A DNA stretch of 64,000 bases from Phymorhynchus buccinoides (GCA_017654935.2 CM065686.1:28553091-28617090), one strand, 5' to 3'. Numbered from the stretch's first letter, positions 1 to 25,913 are shown. Notes: generated by a model not told the origin, from the sequence alone. Program-made: numbers and translations.

Positions 1-426
<426 letters not shown>

Positions 427-429
427 GAA

Positions 430-1390
430 AGCTAGTCTCTTACGGTTTATCACAAAATTCTGTCAACCTTATTTCTTCTTTTCTGTCAAATAGACGCCAA
501 ATAGTCTTTCAAGACTGCAAAACGTCTTCTTTTATGCCAGTAGAATGTGGAGTCCCACAAGGATCTTACCCTTTTTTCTCTATATATAAACGATCTCCCT
601 CTGTACATTTCATCCATGTGCAAATTGTTTGCAGATGATACCACAATACATGATCAAAACAAGAACGCAAACTTGACTTTGACAGATTTACAAAAATATA
701 TGAATAATCTAGAAAAATGGGATGAACTTAATCATATGACTTTACATCCCCAAAAATCTAAACTCATGTTATTAACTACGAGACAAAAATGTCAGAATAT
801 TAAAAATGACTTAATTAAAGTTAAAATTGGTAAAACTATGCTGGAAGTTGATTCGCATAAAGTACTTGGTCTTGGCATTGATAACAATTTGTCTTGGTCT
901 CATCACATTTCCCTTCTGACTAGAAAGCTATCCAAAAAGGTATTTCAGCTGAATAGAATAAAACATTTTCTCGATGAACACACAAGAAAACTATACTTTT
1001 GTGCATACATCCAACCAGATATTGACTACGCTTCTACATCTTGGGATTTAGCTAGTAAGAACTGTTTAAAACCATTAGAAAGTATATACAGACGAGCAAT
1101 CAAACTTATACTTCTCAAAACATCGTCTCTACTAATCACTGATTACAGAACTGTTAATATTCTTCCTTTTAGTTCAAGGTGTAAATTTAATAAAGCAGTA
1201 TAAGATAATGAATAACCTTGCACCTCCATATCTTCGTGGAAAATTTCAAATCAATAATGCTCGCAATACAAGTTTGATATATGTCGAAGAACATATTTAT
1301 TCATGTCATCTCTATTATACTCTGCTGGAAAATTATGGAATGAGATACCCGATTACATAAAAAAAAACCAAGAGCACCTTGGCGTCTTTC
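430..1390 (+). pseudogene. Decayed non-LTR retrotransposon reverse transcriptase (3' half)
   Basis: Conceptual translation shows the reverse transcriptase palm: VECGVPQGS at about 541-567, then INDLPLYI, then the catalytic box KLFADDTTI at about 622-648 (FADD form of YxDD). The thumb-like tail includes KVLGLGIDNNLSWSHHI. The frame shifts just after VPQGS (about 565-575) and again near 1200, where KAV continues in another frame as YKIMNNLAPPYLRGKF. The copy is therefore 5'-truncated and broken. The motif order fits the CR1/L2/Jockey group; the clade is an inference. The 5' break falls at the CT tract. No target-site duplication was resolved. Confidence 0.85.
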
Positions 1391-1676
1391 AAAAAAAGTT
1401 ATCATGGGTATTTGTTTGAATTTGTATCATGGGTATTTGTTTGAACATTTATAATTGCCTCTTTGATATGTTCTCTCCCTAAAATCCAGTGATATAAATC
1501 AATGCTCATTTTAACACCATTGCATTTCAATTTCCATTGTGAAAATTACTATGTAATGCTTGGGTGGGGATTTTGAGTGTTAAAGAATAGTGCATGCTGT
1601 TGATGTGTATTTTTTTCTTATCCGTTTGACATTTAATGCTTTCTTTGCATGTCATGTCATGGTTACGTTATATTTA

Positions 1677-1719
<43 letters not shown>

Positions 1720-1850
1720 GCTGTTGTTTCATGTTACATGATCTCTTGTCTTGGAGTTTTGTTATATTTTACTGTAATGTATGTGTGAACCATTACATAA
1801 TTTGTTTTTGCGTAGTAGTTGATTATTGATGATTGATTGATTGATCTACT
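1391..1850 (+). other. LINE 3' flank with short duplications and a GT tract
   Basis: A 24-25 bp segment containing ATCATGGGTATTTGTTTGAA occurs twice in tandem at about 1404-1450. A (GT)n run covers about 1679-1718. A GATT-rich stretch at about 1819-1850 could be the short tandem tail of the LINE lying upstream, but no clear end was resolved. Confidence 0.45.
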
Positions 1851-1967
1851 TGTTTATTTGTTCGGATTTTTGTTCATTTTTATTTTTAGAGGACCTGATG
1901 AAAAGAAGTATTGTTTACTTATTCAGTTTATCCTCATTAAACATTTCGAGTTCCAGTTCCAGTTCCA

Positions 1968-3515
<1,548 letters not shown>

Positions 3516-3690
3516 CACATTCACACAGAGAACCATTCTTTCTGCACGCACTTAAGGAACACGTTATTTACATTCATATACACACATAACTGTGTTACAT
3601 AACACGGTTGGCATTAAAAAAAAAACCGGTTGGCAATTATACTTGTGTGACAAATTGAGGTTTTGTTTGAACGTTTGTTTGTTTTTGCAG

Positions 3691-15822
<12,132 letters not shown>

Positions 15823-15855
15823 ACAGTTCCCTTTCACAAAACGGTCTTGGCAAAA

Positions 15856-15905
15856 AATAAAAACACAAAAAAGAAAAAGAAAACCTTCGTAATGGTCGAA
15901 ATAAA
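15856..15905 (+). promoter_or_regulatory. CATIP: Candidate CATIP polyadenylation signals
   Basis: AATAAA occurs at 15856-15861 and again at 15900-15905, 34 and 78 bp after the stop codon. Either could serve, and no other is closer. Confidence 0.6.
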
Positions 15906-15909
15906 CGTT

Positions 15910-16061
15910 CAGTCGAACCTCAGTATTGCGACCACCCTACAAACTGGCTAAAACTGGCCGTAATCTGGAGATTCCTTTAGTAATAGGTAAAAAGAGAAGA
16001 GACTGTCCAGATTACCTGGGTGTCCACGATACTGAGGTGCCCGTTAGGCGGGGTTCGACTG
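15910..16061. mobile_element. Small pogo/Tigger-like inverted-repeat element
   Basis: The left end CAGTCGAACCTCAGTATTG and the right end CCGTTAGGCGGGGTTCGACTG are inverted (CAGTCGAACC against GGTTCGACTG). The 152-bp length and CAG...CTG termini resemble pogo/Tigger-type MITEs. No clear TA duplication is present. It lies 88 bp downstream of the CATIP stop and may fall in its 3' UTR. Confidence 0.6.
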
Positions 16062-16238
16062 TATTTTCCACTCTTTCCCCATGACAACACAACCATACGC
16101 TATAATGATGTCGCTTGCGTACGACTGTGTTGCTGTGGGGAAAGACTGAAAAATAATAACGTGTATTTCGACCGAAAAGGACGCAAGGGTGAATTAGAGA
16201 GGGGTGGGTTTGGAGGGTGAAATTGTGTGGGGTGAGAA

Positions 16239-16300
16239 TGATCTTGAAGTTGAAGTTGAAGTTGAACTTAAGACGTGATTGAGGCATCAATTGATGCCTA
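16239..16300. repeat. TTGAAG hexamer repeat and 16-bp palindrome
   Basis: About four AGTTGA units are followed at 16283-16298 by the perfect palindrome GGCATCAATTGATGCC. The hexamer may be a retroposon tail. A GT tract follows at 16587-16631. Confidence 0.5.
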
Positions 16301-16583
16301 TTCACCGTCATCTTATTCTTATTGGTATTATTGGATCTGATGTAAAAAAAACCTAAAAACTGAAGGAAAGTGGGAGGGATGGGGCTTGGGATGGAGGAAC
16401 AAAGGATGCAAGTGCAATAGCCTATTTTATTTCAATCTTTTTTTAAACATGTATTTTAGTGAGGTGTACAAAAATTGTTTTACTAGGATTATGGGAAACT
16501 AAACAGTAATTAAAAAGAATGTAGGGAGCAAAAGGCTGTGGAAGACATGAAACTGATGTGCAATGTATTTTAAAGGCGGAAGG

Positions 16584-16633
<50 letters not shown>

Positions 16634-16639
16634 AAGATG

Positions 16640-17584
16640 GAAAAAAGAATAACAACAGAAATCGACAATAAAAACAAGGAAATATATTTTATAATAGAAA
16701 TAAAAAGGACCTATTGACTCGCCTCACTCATTTTGTGATCGAATAAAACAACAGCATATTTCTTTTAAAGAATAAAACTTCCATGTTGTACTTGTAGACT
16801 TGTGCCTACCTGGATGGGTTTGAAGCTGGAAAAAGCTCAAAACAAAATAATGCGGTTTGTTTGTATGTGTGCGATTAACTACTGTGTGTGTTCACATGCA
16901 TTTTTGTCAGTTGTCAGATAGGTTTTTGTTTGTGTCATTTATACTCATACTGGAACTGACGAGATTTATTTTCTAATTTGAATATTTAAAAGGGACCAAT
17001 CCATGGGCTTGGGCTTGATCCGTGTTGTTTTGTTATTCATTTGGAGAAAAAAAGAGGTCCCAAACCACTCCTTCTCTTTCTTAGAAGCAGGAACACACAG
17101 ATTTCTGCCAATTATAGAGAAGAAACTTCACCTATGTAGTCAAAGTTTGTGTTTCACAACGTGTTTTAATTAACTAGAGGTTCGTACCGCATCAGTTATT
17201 TTTACTCACTTGCCAAGAACATTAATCCATTACATGAAACATTTGGGCATTTTGACTTTCCCTGTGTGGCTCTCGGAACCTCCAGTATAATGTATTAACA
17301 TTCCTGCACGAGCCCCTGAGGGACTCATCCAATCCTGTTTAGCACTTGCGTGTCCTGCCTGTTGAGGCTGGATGGCCCCTCTAGCAAAGCATCACCGGCA
17401 ATAGTCCATGGCTATCCACCTCGTAACCATCCATATTAGTATATGCTCTTGTGCATCTATTGATTTTTGTATTCCGACCATTATTGTTAGTTAGGTATAT
17501 ATTCTTTGTAGTGTTAAGGTGGGTTTTTTAAGGGTGTGTTGGATTAGTCTGTGCATGTATGGATAGAACGAAATAAGAACGAAG
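16640..17584. other. Unassigned intergenic sequence
   Basis: AT-rich sequence with no credible exon, repeat boundary or RNA gene that I can identify. Confidence 0.5.
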
Positions 17585-18409
17585 TAGGGGACACTTATTG
17601 AATCGGTACCCCCTAAGGATAGAGATCTCTATCTCAAGGGCATATAATCCAAAAGCTATGAAACTTTCAATGTGGATACTACTGGTAGAGGGCTATAACT
17701 ATATACTATAATTATAAAGATAATGTTTGTACTTTTGGCTTAAACGTAAAAATACTTTTTTCTTCAAAAGGTATTACAAGACCTGTTACGGAATTCATAC
17801 CACCAAGTTACTGATATCGTACCAGGGGGTTTATAGCACTAATTCAACGGTAGGACGCTCGTGACTTGGCTTTAGCTATAGACCATTCTCTCTTCTAAAT
17901 GTTCCAGTTAGTCTCTGTGACGTCAAATTAATTCTTATGTCATTTTATCATCAAAAGTTTGATGTCACGTAAAACAGGCCCCTGAATGCATTTTTGACGC
18001 TGCGCCATTGAAAAGACGTAGGAGGTACGAATTACGTGATAGTGGTACGAATTGCATAACTATGGCCCAATTATTTTTCCTTTGAATATTTTAATTTACA
18101 AAGTGGACAACATTGAACCTAAGAACTTAAAGATTTTAAAGTGATATTTCCAGTTTTAATCTTTGCATGTATGCACTGAATAACAAACCAAAAAAGTGTT
18201 ACCTAAAATTACATCAGATGCTGCCAAAATGAACTTTCGTTTGTCTTGCAAAGAGTGTTCCGCTTCGTTGCATTTTTGTTGTGATGAAATTCTTCCCTTC
18301 CCCTGTCCAAACTTCACACACAAATATTAACCCCCAATCTTCTACCGTTTGGTAGGAAACCAGGTGGTACGAATTGCGTGACAGGTACTGCATCAATAAG
18401 CCTCCCCTA
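17585..18409. mobile_element. Inverted-repeat element family T, copy 1 (825 bp)
   Basis: It begins TAGGGGACACTTATTGAATC and ends CAATAAGCCTCCCCTA, imperfect inverted termini. It aligns nearly end to end with 22590-23403, including AGAGGGCTATAACTATATAC and CTGCGCCATT. No transposase motif was seen, so it is probably a non-autonomous DNA transposon. Confidence 0.8.
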
Positions 18410-18540
18410 TTGGATGGATTTCTTAACCGGAAATATTTTTTTGTAGACATATGTTATGTTAACATTTGTCCTCTCCATGTTAATTGATAATTGTAAGAAG
18501 AAGGTACAAAAGCATAACACACGTGCATGTAGACACATGT

Positions 18541-18597
18541 TTTCACACACAGACCACGCACACACACGCGCGCGCGTACACACGCATACACACACAC

Positions 18598-18642
<45 letters not shown>

Positions 18643-18664
18643 CACGCACACGCACACGCACACG

Positions 18665-18694
<30 letters not shown>
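18541..18694. repeat. CA / ACGC microsatellite
   Basis: CA, CG and a (ACGC)n core of about ten units end in a CA run. No coding content. Confidence 0.93.
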
Positions 18695-18695
<1 letters not shown>

Positions 18696-18779
18696 TTACG
18701 TCCCTACATCAGCTATCTCGTCACTTATAGTCCTTCTAGTCTCCTTTGTAGTTTTTCTTTTTTTTCACTATAAGGGTTG

Positions 18780-20540
18780 ACACAGGGGGGATCCTCTGAT
18801 TGAGGAGATTGCGGATTCGTATAGGATTCTTTCTGTTTTTCCTTGTTGTTGTTATGAGTGGTTTTTCCCCTTGTTTGTTTTATTTCCTTCTCTACTTGGC
18901 CTTGTCCATGTAATTTTCGATTTTCGGGACAAGGGGGAGTAAAAATGGAAGGACGAGCAGTATTTATTTAAAGTATACAATTTGTTGGTCTTTATCGGTA
19001 CATATTGTCATAGGCCTACTTACTCGGAACACGTCGACACACGCACTCACATTCATAAACAGCACACCAAACGGAATGAATGAGTCAATACACCACACAC
19101 TAGGTCAGACAGAAACCCTGACATTTTTGTATAAAAAATAACACTAAACGTTCGTCACAAAATAATGTCCATTGTAATATACAACAAACAAACACCTACA
19201 CGACAAGTGCAAAGTGACGTTATTTTATTCACAAGAGACAAAACAAAACTACTGGATATTTCGGCGAATGCGCCTTTATCAACACAGACAAACAATTAAA
19301 CAGCAAACATCAAATATAGCAAAAGGAGCAAAAAGCAGGCAACAGAAGGAGCAAAAAACCATCAAGATCAAAATAAAAACAATACGTCCATTGTAATAGT
19401 TCACACACATAAAAATGTAAGAGAGAGGGAGAGAGAGAGGGGGAGGGGGACAGAGAGAGAGAATATGTTGAGAAAAAAAAGAAAAAAAAAGATGAGCCGC
19501 CTCAAAGCAAAAAACTAAAAAATTAAAAAAAAGAAAAGAAAAGAAAGGCGGGGACAGTGGAGGGTTCAAAAAACCAAAGAAAAACAAACAAAAAAACCAA
19601 CATTCTGTTTGAAGTGATTGCTTTTTACCTTCTTTGATACACAGGTTATATGATGTTATCTTCGTAATCTTTTTTCTTGTCATACGCGTTCGCTGGAATA
19701 AACCTTGAGGTTCACAATGTTTCTTCACTTCCATTGTTTCACGCTTTACCAGCAAGGTTTTCCAGAAGTCACCGCCAGCAGCGAAGTTCTCTTTTTGGTA
19801 TCAGCTTGTTCCAAAATCCATAAGTTCAGGCTCTTTTTTTAGGAAATCGTTGAAGTTACAAAACTGAACGCTCCACATTTTGACTCTGATTTATGACGAT
19901 GTTAATGGATGGTAAACAGAGTGTAGAACAGGCGTGACTGCGATTGACTACATAGTGAGATGGGTCGATTGCATTGGTTCTGATGGTTGGGAAATGTGTG
20001 TGCTCCAACACCATTTATGTGGGTGGATAGGTTTAACCTCGTGGACACCTGTAGTTAAAATATAACGATAGGCCTATACCTCAAAAGTTACGACCAATGA
20101 AGTGACGAGACCGCCATCTTTAATTAAAAAGTGAAAGAGGGTGTTTTCTACACATTGCTGATTCTTCAACTATTAGATCCGTAGACCAAAGTTTAGAAAA
20201 ATGCAAAGAAATAATTGGTACCAGACACCAAAATGATGACGATTTTGACATTAGGGGCCGACCCCACTGCATACGATTCAATCCAACTGCGATCCGACTG
20301 ACATTTGTGAGGCATGATTCTCGTGAAATTCTACTGTCTAAATGAATCTGATGAAATCCTATTAGTTTTGTTGACTATATTTGTAGTCCCTCGTAATCGA
20401 ATCTAATGAATCATCTGTATTTTTGTATCCGACATTTGATGTGATTCGTGTAATGGGGTCTGCATGAGTGGCAATGAGGCAGATGAACACAACCACCCTC
20501 CATGTCTCGCTTCTTTCAGTTTTGTCAGTCTTGCCTTTCT
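18780..20540. other. Unassigned intergenic sequence
   Basis: No credible gene. A duplicated phrase near GTCCATTGTAATA (19168 and 19387) frames a stretch with CTACTGGATATTTCGGCGAA. At 20256-20460, GGGCCGACCCCACTGCAT and the distal ATGGGGTCTGCAT form a weak inverted pair that could be a decayed element. Confidence 0.4.
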
Positions 20541-20555
20541 CACTATAGATTGTGC

Positions 20556-20558
<3 letters not shown>

Positions 20559-20640
<82 letters not shown>
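20559..20640. repeat. (GT)n microsatellite
   Basis: A pure GT run of about 80 bp, followed by a short GA run. Confidence 0.95.
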
Positions 20641-20644
<4 letters not shown>

Positions 20645-20715
20645 CGAGAGACGCAGAGAGAGAGAGAGAGTCAGTCTTTTTTAAAACAAATGTTACTACA
20701 GATGTCCACGTTAAC

Positions 20716-20800
20716 AACATTATTAATAATAATAATAATACTGGTTATTTATAGAGCGCTTAACTCCCTTTGCATGGTGCTCAAAGTGCTGAACAAAGGC
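20716..20800 (-). mobile_element. Retroposon 3' end with ATT tail (minus strand)
   Basis: AAT/ATT repeats (20716-20741) are followed by TATTTATAGAGCGCTTAACT. On the minus strand this reads AGCGCTCTATAAATA and then ATT repeats, the same end architecture as the LINE 3' ends at 11.5, 36.3 and 39.5 kb. Confidence 0.6.
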
Positions 20801-20937
20801 CTAAACACTAACATACAGATAAACATACACATTAAAGACAAGCCAAGAATAATCAACATGAAGACAAGTATCAATGAATATAAACATTAAAAATAAGTGA
20901 GACTGTTCATACAAAATACATGTATTAATCTCTCTCG

Positions 20938-20984
20938 CCCTCCCCCCCCCCCCCCCCCTCCTCCCCATCCCCCCCCCCCCCCCC
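20938..20984. repeat. Poly-C tracts
   Basis: Two C runs of about 16 and 14 bases are separated by a short C/T/A linker. They are G-quadruplex-prone on the minus strand. Confidence 0.85.
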
Positions 20985-21119
20985 AGGGAGAGTTACTAAT
21001 AAAACATGGACCAGACAGTTAATATAAAACATGTTTTCACCAGACAGTATTGATACAAATAAATGATTGTTTTCACGTACAACTCTTGTATTGATACAAA
21101 TTAAATGACTCTTTTTTAA

Positions 21120-21532
21120 CACTTTCAACACTCAACTACTGTATTTACTCTCTTCATTATCACACAATTCAACATTTTTTGTACTGTTTACTCTCTTTTT
21201 ATTAGTACACTATTCAACACTCAACATATAACATTCTCTTCTCTCTATTTACTCTCTCATTATCACACGTTTTTCATTTACTCTCTTTTCATTATCACAC
21301 AATTCAACATAACATTTTCTAACATTCTGTTTCTTACTGTCACACTATATAATACTCTCTTTTCATTATCACACAATTCAACGCATAACATCAGATACTA
21401 TTTACTCTCTCTCTCTCTCTCTCACACAAACGACATCTCTCTCCTCTGTCACTCTAACATCTCTCGCAGAAATGTATGAAAATGTATACAAACAACTGGA
21501 ACGAATCATGCACACACACACTCTCACACACA

Positions 21533-21574
<42 letters not shown>

Positions 21575-22589
21575 CACAAAATATCATTTTCTTATTTACT
21601 CTCTTTTCTAGCACACAATTCAACACACAACATTATCTACTATTTACTCTCTTTTCATTAGCACACAATTCAACACACAACATTTCTACAATTTACTCTC
21701 TTTTCATTATCACACAATTCAACACACAACATTTTCTAACTATTTACTCTCTTTTCATTATCACACAATTTCACAACACTCTACTATTTACTCTCTTTTC
21801 ATTATCACACAATTCAACACACAACATTATCTACTATTTACTCTCTTTTCATTATCACACAATTCAACACACAACATTTTCTACTATTTACTCTCTTTTC
21901 ATTAGCACACAATTCAACACACAACATTTTCTACTGTTTACTCTCTTTTCATTAGCACACAATTCAACACACAACATTTTCTACTATTTACTCTCTTTTC
22001 ATTATCACACAATTCAACACACAACATTTTCTACTATTTACTCTCTTTTCATTAGCACAGTAATTCAACACACAAGATTTTCTACTATTTACTCTCTTTT
22101 CATTGCACACAATTCAACACACAACATTTTCTACTATTTACTCTCTTTTCATTATCACACAATTCAACACACAACATTTTCTACTATTTACTCTCTTTTC
22201 ATTATCACACAATTCAACACACAACATTTTCTACTATTTACTCTCTTTTCATTAGCACACAATTCAACACACAACATTTTCTACTATTTACTCTCTTTTC
22301 GCACACAAATCAACACACAACATTTTCTACTATTTACTCTCTTTTCATTAGCACACAATTCAACACACAACATTTTCTACGTTTACTCTCTTTTCATTAG
22401 CACACAATTCAACACACAACATTTTCTACTGTTTAATCTCTTTTCATTAGCACACAATTCCACACAACAATCATTTTCTTATTTAATCTCTTTTCATTAT
22501 CACACAATTCAACACACAACATTTTCTACTGTTTACTCTCTATTTCTCTTCACTGTCACAAAATTCAACAAATATCACTGTTTACTATT
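21120..22589 (+). repeat. 50-bp satellite array, left part
   Basis: More than 20 copies of a ~50-bp unit of the form TATTTACTCTCTTTTCATTA, then GCACACAATTCAACACACAA, then CATTTTCTAC. The left edge and the far right edge are degenerate, and the centre is homogeneous (21.6-22.5 kb). The plus strand lacks stops in all frames of the unit, which creates a 379-codon artefactual frame. Confidence 0.92.
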
Positions 22590-23403
22590 TAGGGGACACT
22601 TAGTGATATAGTACCTCCTAAGGAAAGACATCTCTATCCCAAGGGCAAATAATCCGAACGCTATAAAACTTTCAACTTGGCTGCTGCCCATAGAGGGCTA
22701 TAACTATATACTATGATTATAAATATAAAGTTTATTCTTTTGGCTTAATAGTAAACATACTTTTTCTTCAATAGGTACGAAACACAAGACCAGTTACGGA
22801 ACTCGTACCACCGCGTTTTTGATATCGTACCAGGAGGTTTATATCATTAATCCAACGGTAACATGCACGTGACTTGGCTTCAGCAAAAGGTCATTCTTTC
22901 TTCTAAATATTCCAGTTAGTCTCTGTGACGTCAAACTAAATCTTATGTCATTTTGTCATCAAAAGTTTGATGTCACATAAAACAGGCCTCTGAATGCATC
23001 TTTGACGCTGCGCCATTCAAAAGACGTAGGAGGTACGAATTATGTGATAGTGGTAAGAATTGCATAACTATGGCCCAATTATTTTTGCTTTGAATAATAA
23101 TATATTAATTTACAAAATGGACAACATTAACCCAAAGACTTTTTAAAGTGGCATTTCCAGTTTTCATTTTTGTATTGGTGCATTGAATAACAAGTAAAAA
23201 AGCATTACCCAAAATAACATCTTGAAATTTCGTTTGCCTTGCAAAGGGTTTTCCGCTTTGTTGCATTTTTGGTTGTGATAAAGTACATCCCTTCCCCTGT
23301 CCAAACTTCACACACAAATATTGACGCTCAGTCTTCTACCGTTTGGTAGGAAATCAGGTGGTATGAATTGCATGACAGGTACTACATCATTAAGTATCCC
23401 CTA
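22590..23403. mobile_element. Inverted-repeat element family T, copy 2 (814 bp) inside the satellite
   Basis: The termini are TAGGGGACACTTAGTGATAT and CATCATTAAGTATCCCCTA. Removing the element restores the satellite phrase TTTACTATTTACTCTC with a single TA. The insertion therefore duplicated TA, as Tc1/mariner-type elements do. Its paralogue is at 17585-18409. Confidence 0.88.
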
Positions 23404-23560
23404 CTCTCTTTTCAATATCATACAATTCAACATATAACATTGTTTACTATTTACTACACTCTCTTCATTGTCACATAATTTAAAACTATATTTTCTTCTA
23501 TTTACTCTCTTCATTATCATGCAATTCAACTCATAACATTTTTATTTACTCTTTCCGCAC
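23404..23560 (+). repeat. 50-bp satellite array, right part
   Basis: Degenerate units (CTCTCTTTTCAATATCATAC, then AATTCAACATATAACATTG) continue the array on the far side of the inserted element. Confidence 0.85.
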
Positions 23561-24217
23561 CAGCAGACGTCGATCTCCCACACGGATGATTTTATTTCTT
23601 TTTTTCTCCCTTTTTATATAGATTTATTTATGCCTTTTTCTTTTCTCTTTTTTTCTTCACTTTCTTTTCTTTTCTTTCTTTTAAGGTGAGCTTTTCTTTT
23701 TTTAACCTTTAAGGTCAAGATCAGCACGGTCATATTTATATTGGACCGTTTGTTCAAAATTTGAAGCGATTCTGTCAAGTTGTTCCAGAGGTACAGCCTA
23801 GGCAAAGAAACGGAAAGAAAGAATGAATGAAAAAGACGAAGACAAACTTAAACTCCTTTGCCCAGTGTTACGCAAGGCAAAGGACAACAACACATAAACG
23901 CATGCATTAAAAGTATGTTAATGCAATGGGTAAGACATGTGATGTGTTAAGAAGTGGTAAGTACAAAGGGTTTGAAAGGAATAGGGAATTGTTTTGTATC
24001 ATTTGCTTGGATCCTCACCTCTCCTGGAGTTATCTAACTACTCAGCTTTATTTTTGTATGTTATGCCATTGAATACACTGGATTCCACATAATTATTATC
24101 ACTGAAACACGTAAAGCTAAGATTACTCCTCGTCGGCTTGATTACGTGCCATTAAGGCAACAGAGACCTTAAATTAAGATATGAAATCTTTGGTGTCGAT
24201 GTTGCCCATGAAACCCG
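23561..24217. other. Unassigned sequence downstream of the receptor gene
   Basis: A T-rich stretch (23590-23710) is followed by a dispersed-repeat fragment (TTCAAAATTTGAAGCGATTC at about 23753) and AT-rich sequence. TTTATT at 24047-24052 is a possible polyadenylation signal for the minus-strand receptor gene. Confidence 0.45.
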
Positions 24218-24768
24218 TTAAATTGTACCAGAATAGTTTTCAGCCATGATGGCAATATAAACAACAAGGTAGATCAAGACCACAGTAAAGAAGATTCTGA
24301 AGAGCAGCTTGTCCAGGGTACGGCTGACTCTCTGCCAGGTCATGTCCTGGGGCTGGCTGTAGACCTCCTGCTTCTCCTTCCTCTCCTTGACCCAGTTGTG
24401 CAGCTGACCTTTCAGCCCTTTGCCTGACATTTGTACATCGTTTAAGTCATCTCGTGGGAAGGACGCCACTTTGGACCTAAAGGGGAGAACGGGGTGCTGC
24501 GATGGAGGACTCATACACAGCATCATCTCTACGCTGACGATCACAGTTTGGAGAGTGGAAGGGATGGGGTGTGTGTGGTGATCGCGGTGAAACAGTCGTG
24601 AAGACAGAATGCAGAGGAGGACGTAAAGGGCAGACAGCACCAGTTCAATGCCCAGGTTGACAGCCAGGATAGACAAAGTATTTGAGGACGTGGGCAAAGA
24701 GTTGATGATCACGCTTAAGAAGACTCCGAATGACAGGAAGCAGGTCGTGGAGTAGGACAACCGCTCTC
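24218..24768 (-). CDS. Cys-loop receptor exon 2 (M2 to C-terminus)
   Basis: The acceptor is TTTTATTTCAG on the minus strand. The Gly codon is split by the intron (phase 1). It encodes M2, M3, the intracellular loop and M4, ending IMAENYSGTI and TAA. Confidence 0.9.
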
Positions 24769-25913
24769 CTGAAATAAAAGCATCAACAGTTTGAATGTGA
24801 GTGGACATAACCATGATCGACATTAGCTTAGATAACACGTACCTTTTCATTTCTATTATATGTATTAACTGCCATTAATATTTGATTAAGAGATATAAAT
24901 ATCTTTGAAAGTGTACATAGATTGTTTAAATGGGCTGTTCTCTTGGTAGAGGCTGTGCACGGGCCATTCATTGTTCCTGACAAAAGAGGGTGTGCATACT
25001 GGTTAAGAGGTATTGTTTGAGGGTATAAATGGGATACATCTTGTTCCGAGAGATCCGCCAGAATTTGTTTTCTACTTTAAAAATAAATAGTTGTAACATT
25101 TATGTCATCAAAAAGGCAGTTTTTCGTTCGCTTCAAAACAATTGGAAGAAGAGAATCTGACTAACCTGTCTCTGAAGGAACGGTGAAAACGAACACGTTG
25201 ATGACCGACAGGACCATTATCGGGAGAAGCATGGTCAGAATCAGTATCCTGGGCCTTCTGCGGAGCGTTGCTTCATACTTCAGACTTTTACTCTTTTCCA
25301 CCCATGCTCTGCTGGATGTGAGCTCCCATTCTGCATTTTGTCGGTAAAATCTCAAATCAAAGTCGGGCAAAACGCTGTGAAAATCCACATTATTAACCAC
25401 CCCATTCAAACCTATCATTTCCCACAGACACGTTTGACTATCAAAAGGAAAATAAGTAACATCAATCTCGCAGTAGGTTTCGAATATTTCTGACGGGTGC
25501 CACATAACAAACCCTTGGTAGTCGATATTAACAAACGAGTTATCTCCAAAATGTTCGATTTCTTTCAGAGAGTTGGTTACTGCCAACCCTGGTTTCCAAA
25601 CCAGGTCCAGCGGAGGACTGATGATGGACAGCCCTCCGTAGTCTTGTGGGTCCCAGGTCAGTAAATCGCTCTTCCAGATGACCGTCATCCAGGCGTTGCT
25701 GGTCAGTTTCTGGTCAGCAGTGTCCAGACTGATGATGGAGGTAAGCTGAAAGGTTATGTTGACCTGAGTGGACTCAGTGACGTTACTGACAGGTCTTACA
25801 GAGGGGTTGATGGTCAGGAGGTCGTCAATGAGTCTGTCCATGTCCGTGGCTGACTGACTGAGGACCGTGTCCACCATCACCAGCAGAGAGATGACGACCT
25901 GCGTTGTTTTCAT
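24218..25913 (-). CDS. Cys-loop ligand-gated ion channel subunit (nicotinic receptor-like)
   Basis: Complement of join 24218-24768, 25166-25913; 432 residues, full length for the family. Signal peptide MKTTQVVISLLVMVDTVLS. The ligand-binding domain has WKSDLLTWDP (W80) and a canonical 13-residue Cys loop between C148 and C162 (EIDVTYFPFDSQT). M1 covers about 222-245. M2 begins GERLSYSTTCFLSFGVFLSV, with Glu at -1' and the gating Leu at 9' (L261), the pattern of cation channels. M3 covers about 284-306. A ~97-residue cytoplasmic loop follows, then M4 near 406-425. No vicinal Cys pair is present in loop C, so this is a non-alpha-type subunit. Known role of the family: synaptic or chemosensory ion channel as a pentamer. 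The ligand cannot be told from sequence. Confidence 0.92.
25166..25913 (-). CDS. Cys-loop receptor exon 1 (signal peptide to M1)
   Basis: The start ATG is chosen because it opens a clean signal peptide. It lies four bases after TTTTTTGCGGACAG, a plausible acceptor for a 5' UTR intron. A longer frame upstream is therefore probably non-coding. The donor is GTTAGT. The whole extracellular domain and M1 lie in this one exon. Confidence 0.88.

Noticed and set aside
17585..18409. Coding remnant in family T (minus-strand frames near 18.2-18.45 and 23.1-23.3 kb)
   Set aside because: The two copies share nucleotide similarity but not a common frame, and no transposase motif is visible.
21120..22589. 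CRISPR-like array because of regular 50-bp periodicity
   Set aside because: The whole unit repeats, with no distinct spacers, and the setting is an animal genome.
21472..22611. 379-codon frame in the 50-bp satellite
   Set aside because: Its peptide repeats with the satellite period and continues only because the unit lacks stops.
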